In this document: piece after piece, positions 21,229 to 34,665 of the stretch
Layout of the letters: each line of letters begins with the position of its first letter
Position numbering within the stretch: the stretch's first letter is position 1
Assembly (NCBI GenBank): GCA_038380795.1
Contig: CM076260.1
Span: 31,096,634 to 31,160,633 of the forward strand
Reading direction: 5' to 3'
Length of the DNA: 64,000 nucleotides
DNA from: Pyrocephalus nanus
Taxonomy: Eukaryota; Chordata; Aves; Passeriformes; Tyrannidae
Translations under genes and position numbers: made by a program
Notes under the pieces: generated by a model
What the model saw: the letters and a program-made list of their open reading frames with translations, nothing else
Database searches by the model: none
Told to the model about the DNA's origin: nothing

Positions 21229-23656
21229 GTTTTAATATTTTCCTCTGTTTATATTTCCTTGCCTCATCTCTGTGTCAGAGTCCCAGACTCAATTTTTTAA
21301 TCCCAGCATATGGTCACCTAATTTGCAGGTTTCGGTGGATAAGCTGTGATAAATCAGCCTCTTTGGTGGCAGTCATACTGCTGCTCACAGTGTTTAGTTA
21401 GAACTTGTCTCATACAGTGTAGTGCTCCCGGGATTATGGAGTGAACTGAAGCCCTGCAGTGCCATCCCACTTTCACTAGGAACCAATTATACTCCTGCCA
21501 TGATCAACAAAATATGAAATTTTTATCTTGCCTGCAGCCTCTTAAATGGCCTGTTTCAAAATGATAGTTGTACATTACCAATATAGTTGTATTCAGTCTT
21601 TAGAGGGGAAAAAATGAAAACAACTGACTCATTTTATGACTGCAAACTTTAAGATACATTAATTGCATCCCGTTTACATAGATTAAATGTGCCTGTGAGC
21701 ATGCAGAGACTGCAACAAGAATCCTCAGTCACAGTTCAGCTCAATGAAGTTCCATTCCCAGAAAAGAAAAAAAAAGCAAACATGGAAAGAAAAAAATAAT
21801 CCAGAAGCTGCACATTTATACCCCAGCTAGAGGTCTATAAATGTATATAGCACTCTCTTTATGAATATCTATATATATTTATCTACCTATAAATGCAATA
21901 TACATAGCACTGAACTCTTGGGAGTGGGACTTAAAATGCTCTTATGGCCTCTTTTATACTTTTCCAGCCTGACCACATCACAGAACTCCCATTAATGTCT
22001 GCAGAAATCTGTTCTCATGAGCTCTGTGAGGTGATGTCTTGGGTGCTGTCAGTTTGTATTAATGAACCCTCTCTTCCAGCGAAATTTAGAAAGTCACATT
22101 TTTCTCTTCTGTGTTTTGTTTTCAGGAACATAAAAGTGGGGTATTTTGTGTGATATTTGAGAACAATTGTTGAAGAAAAAACAATTAGTGTCCTAAAGAA
22201 ACAGGATGAAGCAAGTGTACAAGTTAAAATTACAGAACACTTTTTAAAATTTTGGTAAAAGACAGTCAGCGGGAACTTCTCCCGATGAGCCAGCATGGGG
22301 CAGTGTTATCCATGCAAACTCAGACTGCCTTTACTAGCAGAAAAATCATCAGTATGTCAGGTTTAGGCATAAACATCTGAACAGACCTGAGCCTCTTGTA
22401 AGTAAGTGGCTTGGATAAATACAGCTACATAGAAAAGACAAAAATCATCTTCAGCCACAGAATTAAAGATGTCGCTTTGTGTTATAGATTTTAGGAAGCA
22501 AAGAGTGTGTCATAACAGCTAAGCACGGGTGTTCCCAGCTGTAAGGATGATGATGACAAAGATGATAAATAACAATGTGTCCAGTAGCTGAGGATCAAGA
22601 AACAGTAAAACTAGTCCTGTTTAAACTCATACTAAAAAGGTCATGCAGAAACACATGGGCATCGAGTTTTACTTTGTTATTTTGTATGCGTATTTAAAAA
22701 TTAAAGCTTTGTAGAAAAAATACAGGATTTTTTAAAGGTAGCAATAGAAGTGCATAAGTACAACTTTCAAAAGCCGTGCTTTGTCAGCATGCTCAACTCC
22801 TTTTGCTTCTAATTAGTGTTAGGGATCTGGCTAAATATAATTAAATCCATTCCTGAATTCAGAAAAATCTATATATTTTGCTATTAAGAGATGGTAGTTA
22901 AGGTCTGGGTTTAACCCATTACTGATGCCGTATTTCTAAGCTACCTTCCACAAAAACATTTTTTGAAAGCAGCCAAATAAATCCTGCTTTAGAGTTCTGT
23001 GGACATTAAGGTACTTATTTTACACACTGGCCAGGATACTTGTATGACAACCAGGATCACAGCAAAAATGCTAGAAAATGTTTTCCCTAAACTATTTTGT
23101 CTTCAGATGTGGTGGCTAGACAGCTGCTTATCTGTAGCAGACAGACAATCAATCAAATATGGTACTTGGATGGGGTAGGAATTAGTCTTTTGCAATCACT
23201 GCTGACCACCAGGACAGAGTGGAAGAGGAAGCCACTGCAATTGGTGGTCAGGAGATGCTCCTGAACCCTCCTGTAGGCCTGTTAGAGAATAACACTAGAG
23301 CAGAGGTGATCCCTGGCAGGAATTATACAGCCTTATCTGTGAATAATGGTAAAGCAGTTGAAAAATAGTGTTTCTGTGTTACTTGGTTTGAGTTCTGTCT
23401 GTAAAGAGATACTTGGTTTACAAATATAACCATTTGGGACTTAGAAGCACAAGAGAAAAAATAGCGGAGCAGGAAACAAATTTTGTTGCTGCAGAATTTG
23501 CTGGGGCTTATGATATCTAATATTTCAGCAAAGTGCTTGGAAGTTCAGTAAGTTATTTGCAGGGGAACACACTGATTGAACAAACCAGTTCTGGGTCTCA
23601 AGGGCACTTGATTACCTGGTTTATTCAAGGACCTGAAGTTTTGGCAGTTTCACACT
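21229..23656. other. Non-coding sequence, no gene recognised
   Basis: Unique AT-rich sequence. Open frames (at most 93 codons) have no motif. Nothing else is recognised. Confidence 0.7.
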
Positions 23657-25070
23657 ATCACAGAATCACAGAATATGCTGAGTTGGAAGGGATCCACAAG
23701 GATTATCAAATCCAACCCTTAGGTCCAACACAAGACAGTCTCCAAGATCACACCATGTGCCTGAAAGTGTGATCCAAACACTTCCTGAACTCTGTCAGGC
23801 TTGGTACTGTGGCCATGCATCTGAGGAGCCTGTTCCTAACCACCTAACCACCCCCTGGGTGAAGAAGCTTTTTCTAATATCCAATCAAAATCTCCCCTAA
23901 CACAACTTCAGGCCATTCCTTCCGGTCCTATCATGGTGTCTGCCCCTCCTCTTCCCATCACAAGAAAGTTGAAGACTGCAATAAAGTCTCCCCTCAGTCT
24001 CCTCCAGGCTAAATAGACCAAGTGACCTCAGCTGCTCCTCATGTGGCTTCCAATCAAGGCCCTTCACCATCTTTGTTGCCGTCTTTTGGGCGTTCTCCAA
24101 TAGCTTCATATCTTTTTTATATTGTAGTGCCCAAAACTGCACACAGTGTTCAAGGTGAGGCCCCATCAGTGCAGAGCAGAGTAGGACAATCACCTACCCG
24201 ACTGCCTGGCAACGCTTTGCCTGATGCCCCCCAGGACATGGTTGTCCCTCCTGGCTGCCAGGGCACTGCTGACTCGTACTCAACTTGTCATCAACCAGGA
24301 CCCCAGGTCCCTTTCCATGGCACTGCTTTCCAGCATCTAATTCCCAATCTGTACGTACATCCAGGGTTGCCCCTTTCTGGGTGCAGAATCTGGCACTTCC
24401 CCTTGTTGAACTTCCTATGGTTGGTGATTGCTCATCCTCTAATTTTTTGAAGTCTCTCTGCAGGTCCTCCCTCTTTCAAGTGAGTCAACAGCTCCTCCCA
24501 GTTTTGTGTCATCTGCAAACTTGCTTAGGTATCGCTTCCAGTCCTGCATCCAAGTCACTTATGAAGGTGTTGAAGAGCACAGGGCCTAAGATGGAGCATT
24601 GTGGAACCCCACTAGTGACAGGTCACCACTCTAATGTTACCTTATTCACTATTACTCTCTGTGCTTGACTCATGAGCCAATTGCTCATCCACCACATGGT
24701 GTGTTTGTTCAGCTGCGTGCTGGACATTTTGTCCAGGAGGATTCTGTGAGAGACAGTATGGAAAGCTTTACTGAAATCCAAAAATATGACATCAATTGTC
24801 TTTCCTCGATCAAGTACTTGGGTACTTGTCATAAAAGCAAATCATGTTTGATAAGCAGGACTTTCCTCCCATGAAGCCATTCTGGCTGTGACCAATGATC
24901 TTTCAGGTGTTTTTCAATATTTCCCAGAATAATCTTCTCTATAACTTTACCAGGCACTGAATTGAGACTGACAGGCCTGTAATTTCCAGCATCCCTCTTC
25001 TTGTCCTTCTTGAAAACCAGGACAATGTTCACGAGCTTCCAGTCAGCTGGGACCTCTCTGGATTCCCAAG
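23657..25070 (-). mobile_element. CR1 LINE, 5'-truncated, 1.4 kb
   Basis: The + strand begins with the CR1 tail (ATCACAGAATCACAGAAT) and GTTGGAAGGGATCC, the reverse complement of a typical CR1 3' end. It then continues through the 3'UTR, the ORF2 C-terminus and the RT palm and fingers, and stops near 25070 at a segment encoding the ADWKLVNI-type motif. Unlike the element at 4157-6840, no large internal deletion is apparent. It is 5'-truncated, as is usual for CR1, and several frameshifts break the reading frame. Confidence 0.93.
23897..25032 (-). pseudogene. CR1 ORF2 reverse transcriptase remnant
   Basis: On the minus strand, 25032-24829 encode fingers motifs NYRPVSL and PGKVIEKIIL. 24832-24623 encode the first catalytic region as IFLDFSKAFHTVSH, with the usual AFDTV aspartate replaced by His. 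24520-24509 encode an intact FADD catalytic box in the phrase KFADDTKLG. 24193-23897 encode the C-terminal part with GPHLEHCVQFW, KKDMKLLE and LGLFSLEE. Frame changes separate these blocks. The endonuclease domain is lost by 5' truncation. Confidence 0.88.
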
Positions 25071-27998
25071 ACCGCTGTGTTTACCACACTGCCCTAGGTC
25101 TCCTTTCTACCCTCATCACCTCAGAAATTACTGAGAGTGCATTTACATTTGTGCTGGGGGAGCTGCTCTTCGCAGGATGTTTAGAGGTTTGTTATCAAGT
25201 ATCACTGTAATGATGAAGCGAATAACGGGGCCTGAACCTGTTCCTGCTCAGAAGCTGCAGACACAGACTTGTATTCTGTTCTTACCTCCTCTCCACCTGT
25301 AGCTGATTTTCTGCTGTTGCATGTTACTTTTCTTCCTCCTGCAGTAATTAGTTCTGAAGTATAGGCAACATATATGTTTTGATGGTACAAATTAATTTTT
25401 AGGTCTAAAAACTCAAGTGTGATATCCCTAATGTACAGATTTGTGATGCATTTAATTATTAACCATTAGCCATTGTTTCATTTGAATACAATTTTCAGAG
25501 TTTTTTGGTTGCTTAATGAAATATGCCACTTGTGAGGGCATGTTTTTAAAAATAGAATTAGATATATTCAGGGATATTTAGCTTGGGCAAAAATAGTTTC
25601 CTCATTAGTAATAAATAAATGTGGAAATATTTGCTACAGAAGAGACTAAATATTTCTCAACCCCCCCTCCCATCAAAGGTATGTCTATGAATTTTTCTGG
25701 TGGCTCTGTGTGGAACTAAATGTTGCAGGTACAGAACTGTCTGATACAACAGTAGCAGCATCTAGTAGTGGTTATAGATCTTCCCCAGTGTTTATATAGC
25801 CTATTGTACCAGACTGGAAATTGTTAAGATTATAAAAATTTTAGCAGAATGAGATACGTCAATACACAATATTGTGTTCTGAGGAAAATCACAACTGTGA
25901 AAGAATCTTCATTCTTTAGATGCATGTGCTAATCTCAAAAATGATGATACAGCACTGTGTTATTTTCTTAGTTTAATAGTAATATAAAAATATCAGTTTA
26001 AAATTAGGAGAAAATAAGATTTTTTTTCTCACAAGAGAAGTCAGATGGTGTTGAGGACTTCTTCTTTGATAATTTTTATTATTTTTGTTCCCTTTTGTGA
26101 CTGGATTTCACTGGTGCTGACAACTTCAGTTAATCTGTTATATGTTTTCTTCTTTACTCCTGACAGCCCCAGGGAAAATGAGGTTTCTTTCATATAAAAT
26201 GAGTGCTAAATGTAGACTCTCAGATATATCATCACATTTATTTTATCACACATGAATAAGGTAATGTGTGCCCAGATGTACCGATAAGAGATTTAGGACA
26301 CTGCTAGTTTGTGGACTGCTGACAAACTGACAAGTGGGCAAAATATTGTTTAAAAAAAAAAATAAAAGAGAAGCTAAGCTGTTTTTTATTCAAATAAGGT
26401 GTGGATTATATTGCTGGGTCTGTTTTAGATTCTTAAAAATTAAAGAAGAATGAAAATTCAGGAAAAAAGAATTATTAAAATAGATACCAAAACATGTTTG
26501 GCAACCATCTCCTGTATAAAAAATAACAAGGTGGTTCTATAATTCAACCTACAATTTAAAAAGACATTTACAAATAGAACTGTAAACTGAATACTTTTTA
26601 ATAAGAGCAGATTTCAGTTATATAGTAACACTCAGATGAAGTTATATGACTCTGGGAGCAAGTACACGTGGGGAAACACAATTCAATTTAAATATTTTGA
26701 GAAGAAACTAAGAAGAGAGATTTGAGAATAGGAAAAAAAGACTTCAACATTAACAGTACATTTTCTGCAATGTGATATAGAACACAGAAAACCAGACACT
26801 TTCTGTCTTGTTCTTTCCCAAAATGAAACGGTAATGTTCCTTTTTTTTTTTTTTTTCTTTTTAAGTTACAAAGCTGTGAAAAGAGAGCTGTAATTTTTGA
26901 GATAAGTAAGTTCTGAACATACTCAACACATTATTTTTTAAAGAAAATTAGTCCTCTTTGAAAAACTTTTTTTTCCCTCTGGAACCAATGTTGTGGTGCA
27001 GTGAAAACAAGAAATAATCAAATATCTCTATTAAAAGCATTTAGAAATGCTGTAAACAAAATTCATTACAAAAAATAAATGGAGGTAAAGTTTTAAAAAC
27101 AAAGTTCCTATCTTAAGAGCAGAGACATGTCAGAGCAACAGAGGGATACAGAGAAACCCATTCTGTCCTGACACCCCCGAGGAACCAGCCCCTGGCAGAT
27201 TCACGCTTGTGGTTTGAACACAGCAGAAGTTATGGAATGCAAAGAAGTGCAGTACTGCCAGCTTCTAGGAGAAAGTCCAAACTAATTGGGCCAGACAGTG
27301 AGTAAAAAAAAAAAAAAAAGCAAAAAAGAAAAAAAAAACCCACAAAACAAAGAAAAGAGAGAGACTTCACATTGTCAGGGAGGATAATTTGTAGCTTAGT
27401 CTCCCAGGTTGGATTGCTTGTCCCATGTCTGTGGTACATATTTTCAGCTCAGCCTGAATTACTTTTGCAGAATTGCCCTGGACAATCCATTTGTTTAAAA
27501 GTACGAAGTCTTAAGTGTTCTTTAGAAGAATGAACAGACGGTGCAGTTTGCGGGAATGTTATTTAAAAATGCTTTTGGCTGGGCCTGGTGCCTCAGCCTT
27601 TAGTCACAGCAAGTTGTATCTGATTGTTGTACTGAAATCACACTAAAATCCCTCTGGTGAAGAGACAGTTGCCTTGCTTAGGGAAAAATCCTGGGTAGAA
27701 CTGGACTTATGTTCACAATTTCTCCTTTGGTCTTGCCCTTGGAGAAGAGCCACAGCTCTCTACCAGCCCTGGAGGTTACTTCATACTTCACCAGTCTCCT
27801 ACTGCCTTCCACCATCTCCTTGTCCTGTGGCCCAGGCAGGAGCTAAGTGTTTTGCCATCCTTTCCCTTAGGCTAAAGAGGTCCATGTCTCACAAGAACCA
27901 TCTCAAGTCAGCACAGTGTACTGTAAAGGCCCACCTTAGCCACATCTACCGTAGACTAATAGAGCAGGAATCAGGAATGAGCACAGTCCCATGCTTGC
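25071..27998. other. Non-coding sequence, no gene recognised
   Basis: AT-rich unique sequence with T-rich (26840-26855) and A-rich (27305-27340) runs. A 128-codon plus frame at 27674-28060 runs into the LTR-like repeat and has no recognisable domain. Confidence 0.68.
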
Positions 27999-28529
27999 TT
28001 ATAATGATTCATTATCTGTCCATCAGAATCTTATTCAGAATTATTTACTACACAATATAAAAACTAAAACTACTAGTAGTAGCATAAGATAGAGTAGTGC
28101 ACTCTATTGAAGCAATTATTGAAACAATTATATTAAAGTGAGGACAAAGAAATAATTATTAAGTAGAGATTTGATGTAACTCACCCATACCAATGCTCGT
28201 GGGGAGATCTCTATCTCTCAGCCTTGAGGGGTATCCTTGGAAGGCATCCCCAGCCAAGAGAGGAATCTCCACACAAACACCCCAAGAAGGGTTATGTCAG
28301 AAGAACCTGACTGCATGAGAGGGGAGTGGACTTTTAGACTATAAAGTGATTGACTGCTAGTCACAATTTTACAAGCCAGCTACCACTCATCTAAGTTGAA
28401 GTCTGATGAACCAGGGTGGTTTTATTTCCAGCAGTTGAATTTGCATGGTAGCTTTCATGATGGCTTGCCTTGCATGCATTCTCTGATTGGATTTTAGACC
28501 TTATCAGGGTGGGGCTGTCCTGCCATACA
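27999..28529 (-). mobile_element. LTR-like interspersed repeat (solo LTR candidate), copy 2
   Basis: Inverted relative of 3134-3660. Read on the minus strand from 28529 it begins TGTATGGCAGG. It then has a degraded TATA region (TTTATAGTCTAAAAGTCC, about 28350-28330), CAGTCAGG, GGCTGAGAGA, GAGTTACATCAAA, TTAATAATTATTTCTTT and the AGTAAA-containing GTAGTAAATAATTCTGA near 28050. Similarity fades around 28030-28000. The two copies differ by many substitutions and small indels, so they are not recent twins. No internal retroviral coding sequence lies between or next to them. The LTR label is inferred from the promoter/poly(A) order. Confidence 0.55.
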
Positions 28530-31500
28530 AGTATGTCTCTCAATATACATCACTGTCTCTTGGTGTGATGAAACAGCTGCATCTTAGAAGCTTCAGAAAA
28601 GAAATAGAATATAGGATAGATGAATAGTAACTCCCAAAATATATGGAACTGAAATATTTTTATTTTGTCTGCACCATTTTTTAACATCAGCCTAATGTTT
28701 TTCAGATTTGTCTCAGGTTCTTTTTCTTAACTTGAATGTTTAATTGTAAAATTGTATTATCAGCAGAAATACTTTTTCACAAGTTCACAATTCCCATACT
28801 TGAACACATTGGAAAATACATTTCTGTGGTCATCCTAGTACTGTGCCCTAAAATTCCCTCTCCCAAGTAAAAATCCCTGTCTTTGAGACACAGGAAATTT
28901 TACTCTAAGTTAAAGCAGTGCTAATACTGCCCCACACCTTCCAAAGGATGCTGGACACATTTATATGGAGTGTGAACAGAAGGAGATTACATCTGTGTCT
29001 AAAATCTGTGTGGATAAACTGTGTGGAGTTCTGAAATACACCCAAATACCAAAATATTTACAAGCAATAATTCTTTTGTAACCTGTCTCTGTGGAAGTAA
29101 TTATTGGGACTACTAGATGCCTATATGGCTCTGGCTGTTGCAACCCACAGAGGATTTCAATTTGAGGTCTTGGGTGTACGTGCCACAGTATGAAAGTTAC
29201 AATACAGCCACAGCTTTGCCAGCTTTATACTTTAAAAATGGTGAGTCATGATCTCAAGACATGAAAAAGCCTTATGTGACGGGATTTCCAGTCGAGCCGG
29301 TGCCTTGTGTTGGAACCACTCCACCACTAAAACGGATCAATTCTCTAAAACTAAGCATGCCAAAAGGCGCTGAGGGCTTCCAATCTCTAGAGGTATATTT
29401 CAGTAAAAACCAAAAATAGTAAGGTGGAACATGGCAATTGTTTCCAGAGAGAAAAGTCAGAAGTGCTGGGTGAAATTGGCTAAAAATGAATCGTGAAAAC
29501 AAATATTGCTTTTTCTCGCTTGCATCCTGGCAGGATATAACATTTTTTGACTTTCCTTTTGGTCCACCAACCTTTGGTGGTTTCCTGAGTTGCCATAAAC
29601 GTACACTGACCCTCCGAGGTCTCCAGGAAAGTCTTCTGTAGGACTCCTATGGTGCCTCTTGACTCCTTGGTTTCCCTGTGTATAACTATCCATTGGTCTA
29701 CTCTTGCTGTTGGACGCATCTGTCTTCAGATGTTAATTTTTCTGTTGAAAGAAGAGGAATCTCTCCTACCTCTTGAGAACTGATGCTGATCCAGAAGACA
29801 GTAGCCAGAAAGCAGTATGTGGTCATCATTCTTGTAGACTGTTTAGCAGAATGTACAGTATGTGGTGACCTGACAACAAAGCAATTAAACTGCCATACCC
29901 ATCTGTCATCACTTGAAATGATGAGATTCAAGGCAAATTTTTTCTGAGCTGTGAAATCAGTGATGTCTGATTTCCTAGAGATTTATTCCCCTGCTCACAG
30001 TCCCACACATTTCAGTAATCCTATTTTTCCTGTAATGGCCCCAGGGTAAGAATTACTCCTAGTTTGGAGCTCTGTGCCTGCTGATCTGTCCAGCCAGCAA
30101 GAACAAGCTGTTTGGCCAACAGGAAGTTGCAAAAATTCGGTGTATGAAAATGAAGTTTTGCTTTCCTTTCTTGCTTACATCAGGAGCTTTTCTCTAAATG
30201 AAAGTGGTTTTCATAACACTTAGAGGATTATCTGTTAAAACTTCAATTTATTTTTCCCCCGATATTTTCAATGTTCTCTGTCTTTGACTTGACTTTGAAT
30301 TTTGCTTAATAATACCTTGGTTTTTAATATTAGAAACATGCATGCTCTTGCTGTCTTTCTTTTGTGCTAGAGAAAAACCACAAAATCAAAAAGTCCAAAT
30401 GCTAGTGTAAGAATCAATGAAGAAAGGGAAAAACCTATGCTAATAAGAGCCGTTAATTAACTAGTTAGACACTAGTAAGTGCTGAAAGGGTTTAAAATCT
30501 GAACTAGAGCTGCAGAAAATATCTGATATTTTTCTAGTGATGCAAAAATCAAAATGAATCAAGAGTATAAGGCTTGACAAGAGAGCTTTTCTGCAAAAGC
30601 TTCTCAGAGATATTTGAGGAAACAGGATAAACTAGAATATGAAAATCATCTGAATTCTTGATGAATAAAGTAAGAATCAGTGATGAATAGGGTAAAATTT
30701 GCTCAGCTACTTAAAAAACTTATCAATTTTAATTATCTCCTGAGTCTAGGAATCTGAAGAGAGAGCAATTGCACGATGTTAGCAATTTCTGCTTGTGTAG
30801 CTACCAGTCTAAGGTGATAAATGTACTCTTTTTATACTTTAATCAGTTTGTACATTCTCATCTTGAAACTTTGGAAGTAATTTTTAAAGAACAATGAAAA
30901 GTGTATTCTAAATGCTAAATGTTAAATTGATATGAAATGCAACATAGACTTAGTTTAATCAGCCAAGTTATTGCTCCTGATATCAAGAAAAGAAAAAAAA
31001 GCGTCCATTAAATATAGTATTCTCATGCCAAAGCAATGAACCTCACAACTTTCTTGTGTAAAACCTTGTGATGACACAATGTTCAAAGAAAAATCAATCT
31101 TGAATGTAGATAGACCACATATTACTTGCTAGAGGAAATCATGTCAGTATATATTTATATTACTTTATATTAATTTATAATATACAGTGCCTAGGTAAGA
31201 AACAGTTCAAATAACCAGAACTTTAGGACATATGATTTGTTAATGAGTACATGAATATTGTTTGAAGCTGAAGATAAAACAGTGAAAGATGCAACGTTTG
31301 TGTTGCACATTAGCCTTCATCATTTTATGTGTTCATTATGATATTATTTGTACATGGTATTTCTAAGCACATTTCACCTAAGCCTCTAGAATGCTTAGAA
31401 AGATGCTTCCTGTCATTATTCTGTAAATATAAATAATGAAAGTAACAAACTGATCATTTCTGTTTTGGAGCTCTAGAAAATAACTCTGGAAATATAGCGC

Positions 31501-34149
31501 CTTTGTCAGTATTCAGATAGACAACAGTGGAAATAAAAAACCTTAACAATTTGTTTTCTGTGCAAGTTCTTACCAAACGGAGGTATACTGTAAATGGAGT
31601 CAAAATATTCATGGGTCAGAAACTTTCTTACAAGGAGACTGGATAGATGGCTAGCTAAACCTTTAGTGTGAGCCAATATAGCTGTGTCTCTATCCGTGTT
31701 ATTAAATACAACTCTTTATCTGTAACCAATATAAAATGTAAGGAGTGTATTAATAAATCAGTTAAGACATTTATAGACAAATCTTCAAGATGTATAAACT
31801 GGTCCAGCTCCACCCACTCCGTGAACTGACACCTGATTAAGATTTACTCGGAATTGTTTGATTCTCTGTTGAAAAAAGTGCAACACAGATGCACAGTTCA
31901 ATAAAACACAAATATGAAAGTTAATTTTCTGAGGTATCTGGTTTTGTGACTTACCAGTCTTAAACATGAAATATCTAATTGAAGTCATCAGATCTCATGA
32001 CAGCAGAGAATGAAACATTCAGCCATAATTCAATAAACATAAAATGATTAATTCAAAATAGCAAATTAATCTTCCATTACATGTTGGGAGAAAACCCATG
32101 TGAAGTGTTTCCAATGAAATGTGGATATAGATGAGGTTCAGATGTAAGAATATTTTGTTGTGAACATAAGACTTGGCCCATATTTGCTAAGGTTTGCAAA
32201 TAGAATTCCAGCAGAGTCAACATAAACCAGCCACTGGTTCAAACGAGAAAAGAGGTGGAAATTTACCTTGAAAATTTTTGTCCTGGTCTTCACTACACAG
32301 AATTAAAGTCTTGAGAGATAAGTTTATGTAAACCGGGAATAAGGAAAACTTTGACTAGAAATTAGTCAAACCTGACAATTTGCATCCAAACCCTTTCCTA
32401 CATGAGAGTGACTGAGCTGTGCAGATGTCAAAATCTCCATTTAAAATAATACATACTTGTCTTTTGATTTGGGGCCAAGCTACAAAGGGAAGGGAGCTCT
32501 CTGGAAATTTAAACATATTAAGTTTCATACATGGATTCATGAGATTAGAAGAAAAAAAGTTTCTTATGAGAATAGTTAATTTTATGAGAATTTTACATAT
32601 TTATGTTTAAAACTCTCAAAGAATATGTAGGACTTAGGCATTTTTAAGCACCCAAACTAACTGTCTGCCTTCCTGAAATGACCGCTGTGCACCGCACAGT
32701 AAACAAATCACAACTGTTCCAAGAAATTATGGGAGTGTTCTTGGAAGAAAAGGAGTTATGACCAACTGTAAATGTATAAGAAGTTATTGTAGGAAAACAG
32801 TGGAATGAAGGCTGTGAGTCTTCTGTTGGAAGTGACCCACTCAAGCTGGAACAAACATCAAATAGGAAAAAAAAGCTAGTGTTTTCTGGAGATTCTACTC
32901 AAAGTTATAAGACTCACACGTCGTCTCCTCCATTCAATTTTTTTTTTTTAGAACTTCATTATTCTGATACTCAAAAACACCTTTCCTAAACATTGTTGGC
33001 AGATCTTGATTTTTTTTATAGTTAAATATGTTTTATCTCTGTAATAACAATTTTCTGACATAAATTAGCTTTAATTTAATTAGCCTTAATTTAATTCTTT
33101 GGATATAAGTAATAAATTTGGAATGGACAGTCAGATGCCAAGTTTGTACAGAGGGTGCACATCATTTCAGATGGAGGAAGAGAGTAATAGTTAACAAGCC
33201 CAGATGAACTTTCCTTCAATTCTATTGATGTGAAAACCTAACATTTTATCTTTCAAATTTCACCTTTATTAAAAAGAAAAAAAATCAAGTTACAAGCATT
33301 AACGTAGATTTGTGCTTCATTCAAAACCAGGTTAAAACAGTACTAACAGTGTACTTTAATAATTTTAGAAGGTTTGATCTCCAGTACTCTAAAATCTTGT
33401 TCTATATGATATTAACTAAAACAGAGACCAGCAGAAACAGATGTTGTTGGCTTTTTTTCTCTCTGCATGGAAGGCATAGGATTTCTCCAGAGTAAAAGAT
33501 ATAGAAACCAAGAGGAAACATATTTTCTTTGTGTACATATTTTCTACACTTGACCTACTAAACTGGGATAGTGGAATTGCCAGATGTACCTACTTTGAAA
33601 CAGTAAATATGGAATAAAATACCCATAATGGGAAAACACTTGAAAGTGATATAGAATACAATCTTATTTATATACCTTTGAAATTCCACAAAAAATTTGA
33701 ATCATGTAGGTATTTCTATTGTTTTGATTTAGAAATAGGCTGTGTTTCAATGGTACCCATATAGAAATGTGTAAATAAGTATGCAACAGAAAAAAATGTA
33801 CAGCTCTATGTAAACAAAATGAAAACACAAGAGAATAAAGATCAAGAAATTTGGAAAATAATGCTTCACAAGTATTTTAATTTCTATTCAAGATCAATAA
33901 TAATAAATAAAAGGATCTAGTGACATAAACCTTGCAAAGGAATGCAGTAACATATTTGTATTTCTTTAAGACTAAGTACTTCATAGTTGGCTCTATTTAA
34001 ATTTATTAGTCAGCTATAAGTGAATAGAAGCCCAAAAGAAGTGAATATGTTATGACCATTAGGAAGACACTATGAGCAGAAGAGAGTTCATTCCACTTGG
34101 AAACACACAAATAAGACATTTGGAGAAAGTAATTCAAAACACGGAACAT
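28530..34149. other. Non-coding sequence, no gene recognised
   Basis: AT-rich unique sequence. Overlapping minus-strand frames at 29272-29931 are short and mutually out of frame, and I cannot assign a family. A tandem 15-bp duplication is at 33065-33094. No RNA gene is recognised. Confidence 0.68.
33065..33094. repeat. 15-bp tandem duplication
   Basis: TTAGCTTTAATTTAA (33065-33079) is followed directly by TTAGCCTTAATTTAA (33080-33094), with one mismatch. A slippage product. Confidence 0.85.
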
Positions 34150-34450
34150 GGGTAGCCAGTGACTTGCAACAGAGATGCCAAAACAAAAGGGCAGCATGAA
34201 TGGCAAGCTCTAAGGGCTAGCTGCCAATGGAATGTGGCAGCAAACAAAGGCAACAATATTTTTGGCTTAAGGCATCAAAAAAAAAAATAGCGTGCCATAG
34301 TGCAGGGTGATTGAAACTGCAACTGCATATAGCGCCTAGGTCATACCTGGACTGCTCCACAACTCCCAGCATATCACTACTGGGGACACATTAAAAACCA
34401 GATGTAGCTCAGGGAAAAGCCACAAAATAATATTGGATTCATGAGAAAAG
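34150..34450 (+). mobile_element. Old, diverged CR1 ORF2 fragment
   Basis: Collinear traces of the CR1 ORF2 C-terminal region: GTGGCAGCAAACAAAGGCAA near 34235-34255, then TACCTGGACTGCT near 34346, then CAGGGAAAAGCCACAAAAT near 34411. In intact CR1 these encode the AAQKANRVLG-, HLEYCVQ- and RATKMI-type segments. The 5' limit is uncertain and the 3' end fades after 34450. Divergence is high, so this is one of the oldest insertions here. Confidence 0.5.
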
Positions 34451-34635
34451 TTTAAAATAGCTAGATAAAACATAACATCGCTAAAACACAGACAGTCGAG
34501 ACACATATGGTAACCGAAAAGTTTTTAAGGATGTTTTCTTCAATTGTGTTTGGCTATGAACAACATAAGGAATCAAAAATTTAGGCTTATTAAAGAAACA
34601 TTATTTCAAAAATAAAATGTATGGAAAACGTGGGA

Positions 34636-34665
34636 AGAGTCTAAACTTAAAGAGTCTAAACTTAA
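34636..34665. repeat. 15-bp tandem duplication
   Basis: AGAGTCTAAACTTAA occurs twice head to tail (34636-34650 and 34651-34665), identical. Confidence 0.9.

Noticed and set aside
24022..24450. 142-codon plus-strand open frame
   Set aside because: Antisense shadow of the minus-strand CR1 at 23657-25070.
29272..29931. Cluster of overlapping minus-strand frames, considered as a processed pseudogene
   Set aside because: No recognisable parent protein, no poly(A) tail or flanking duplication.
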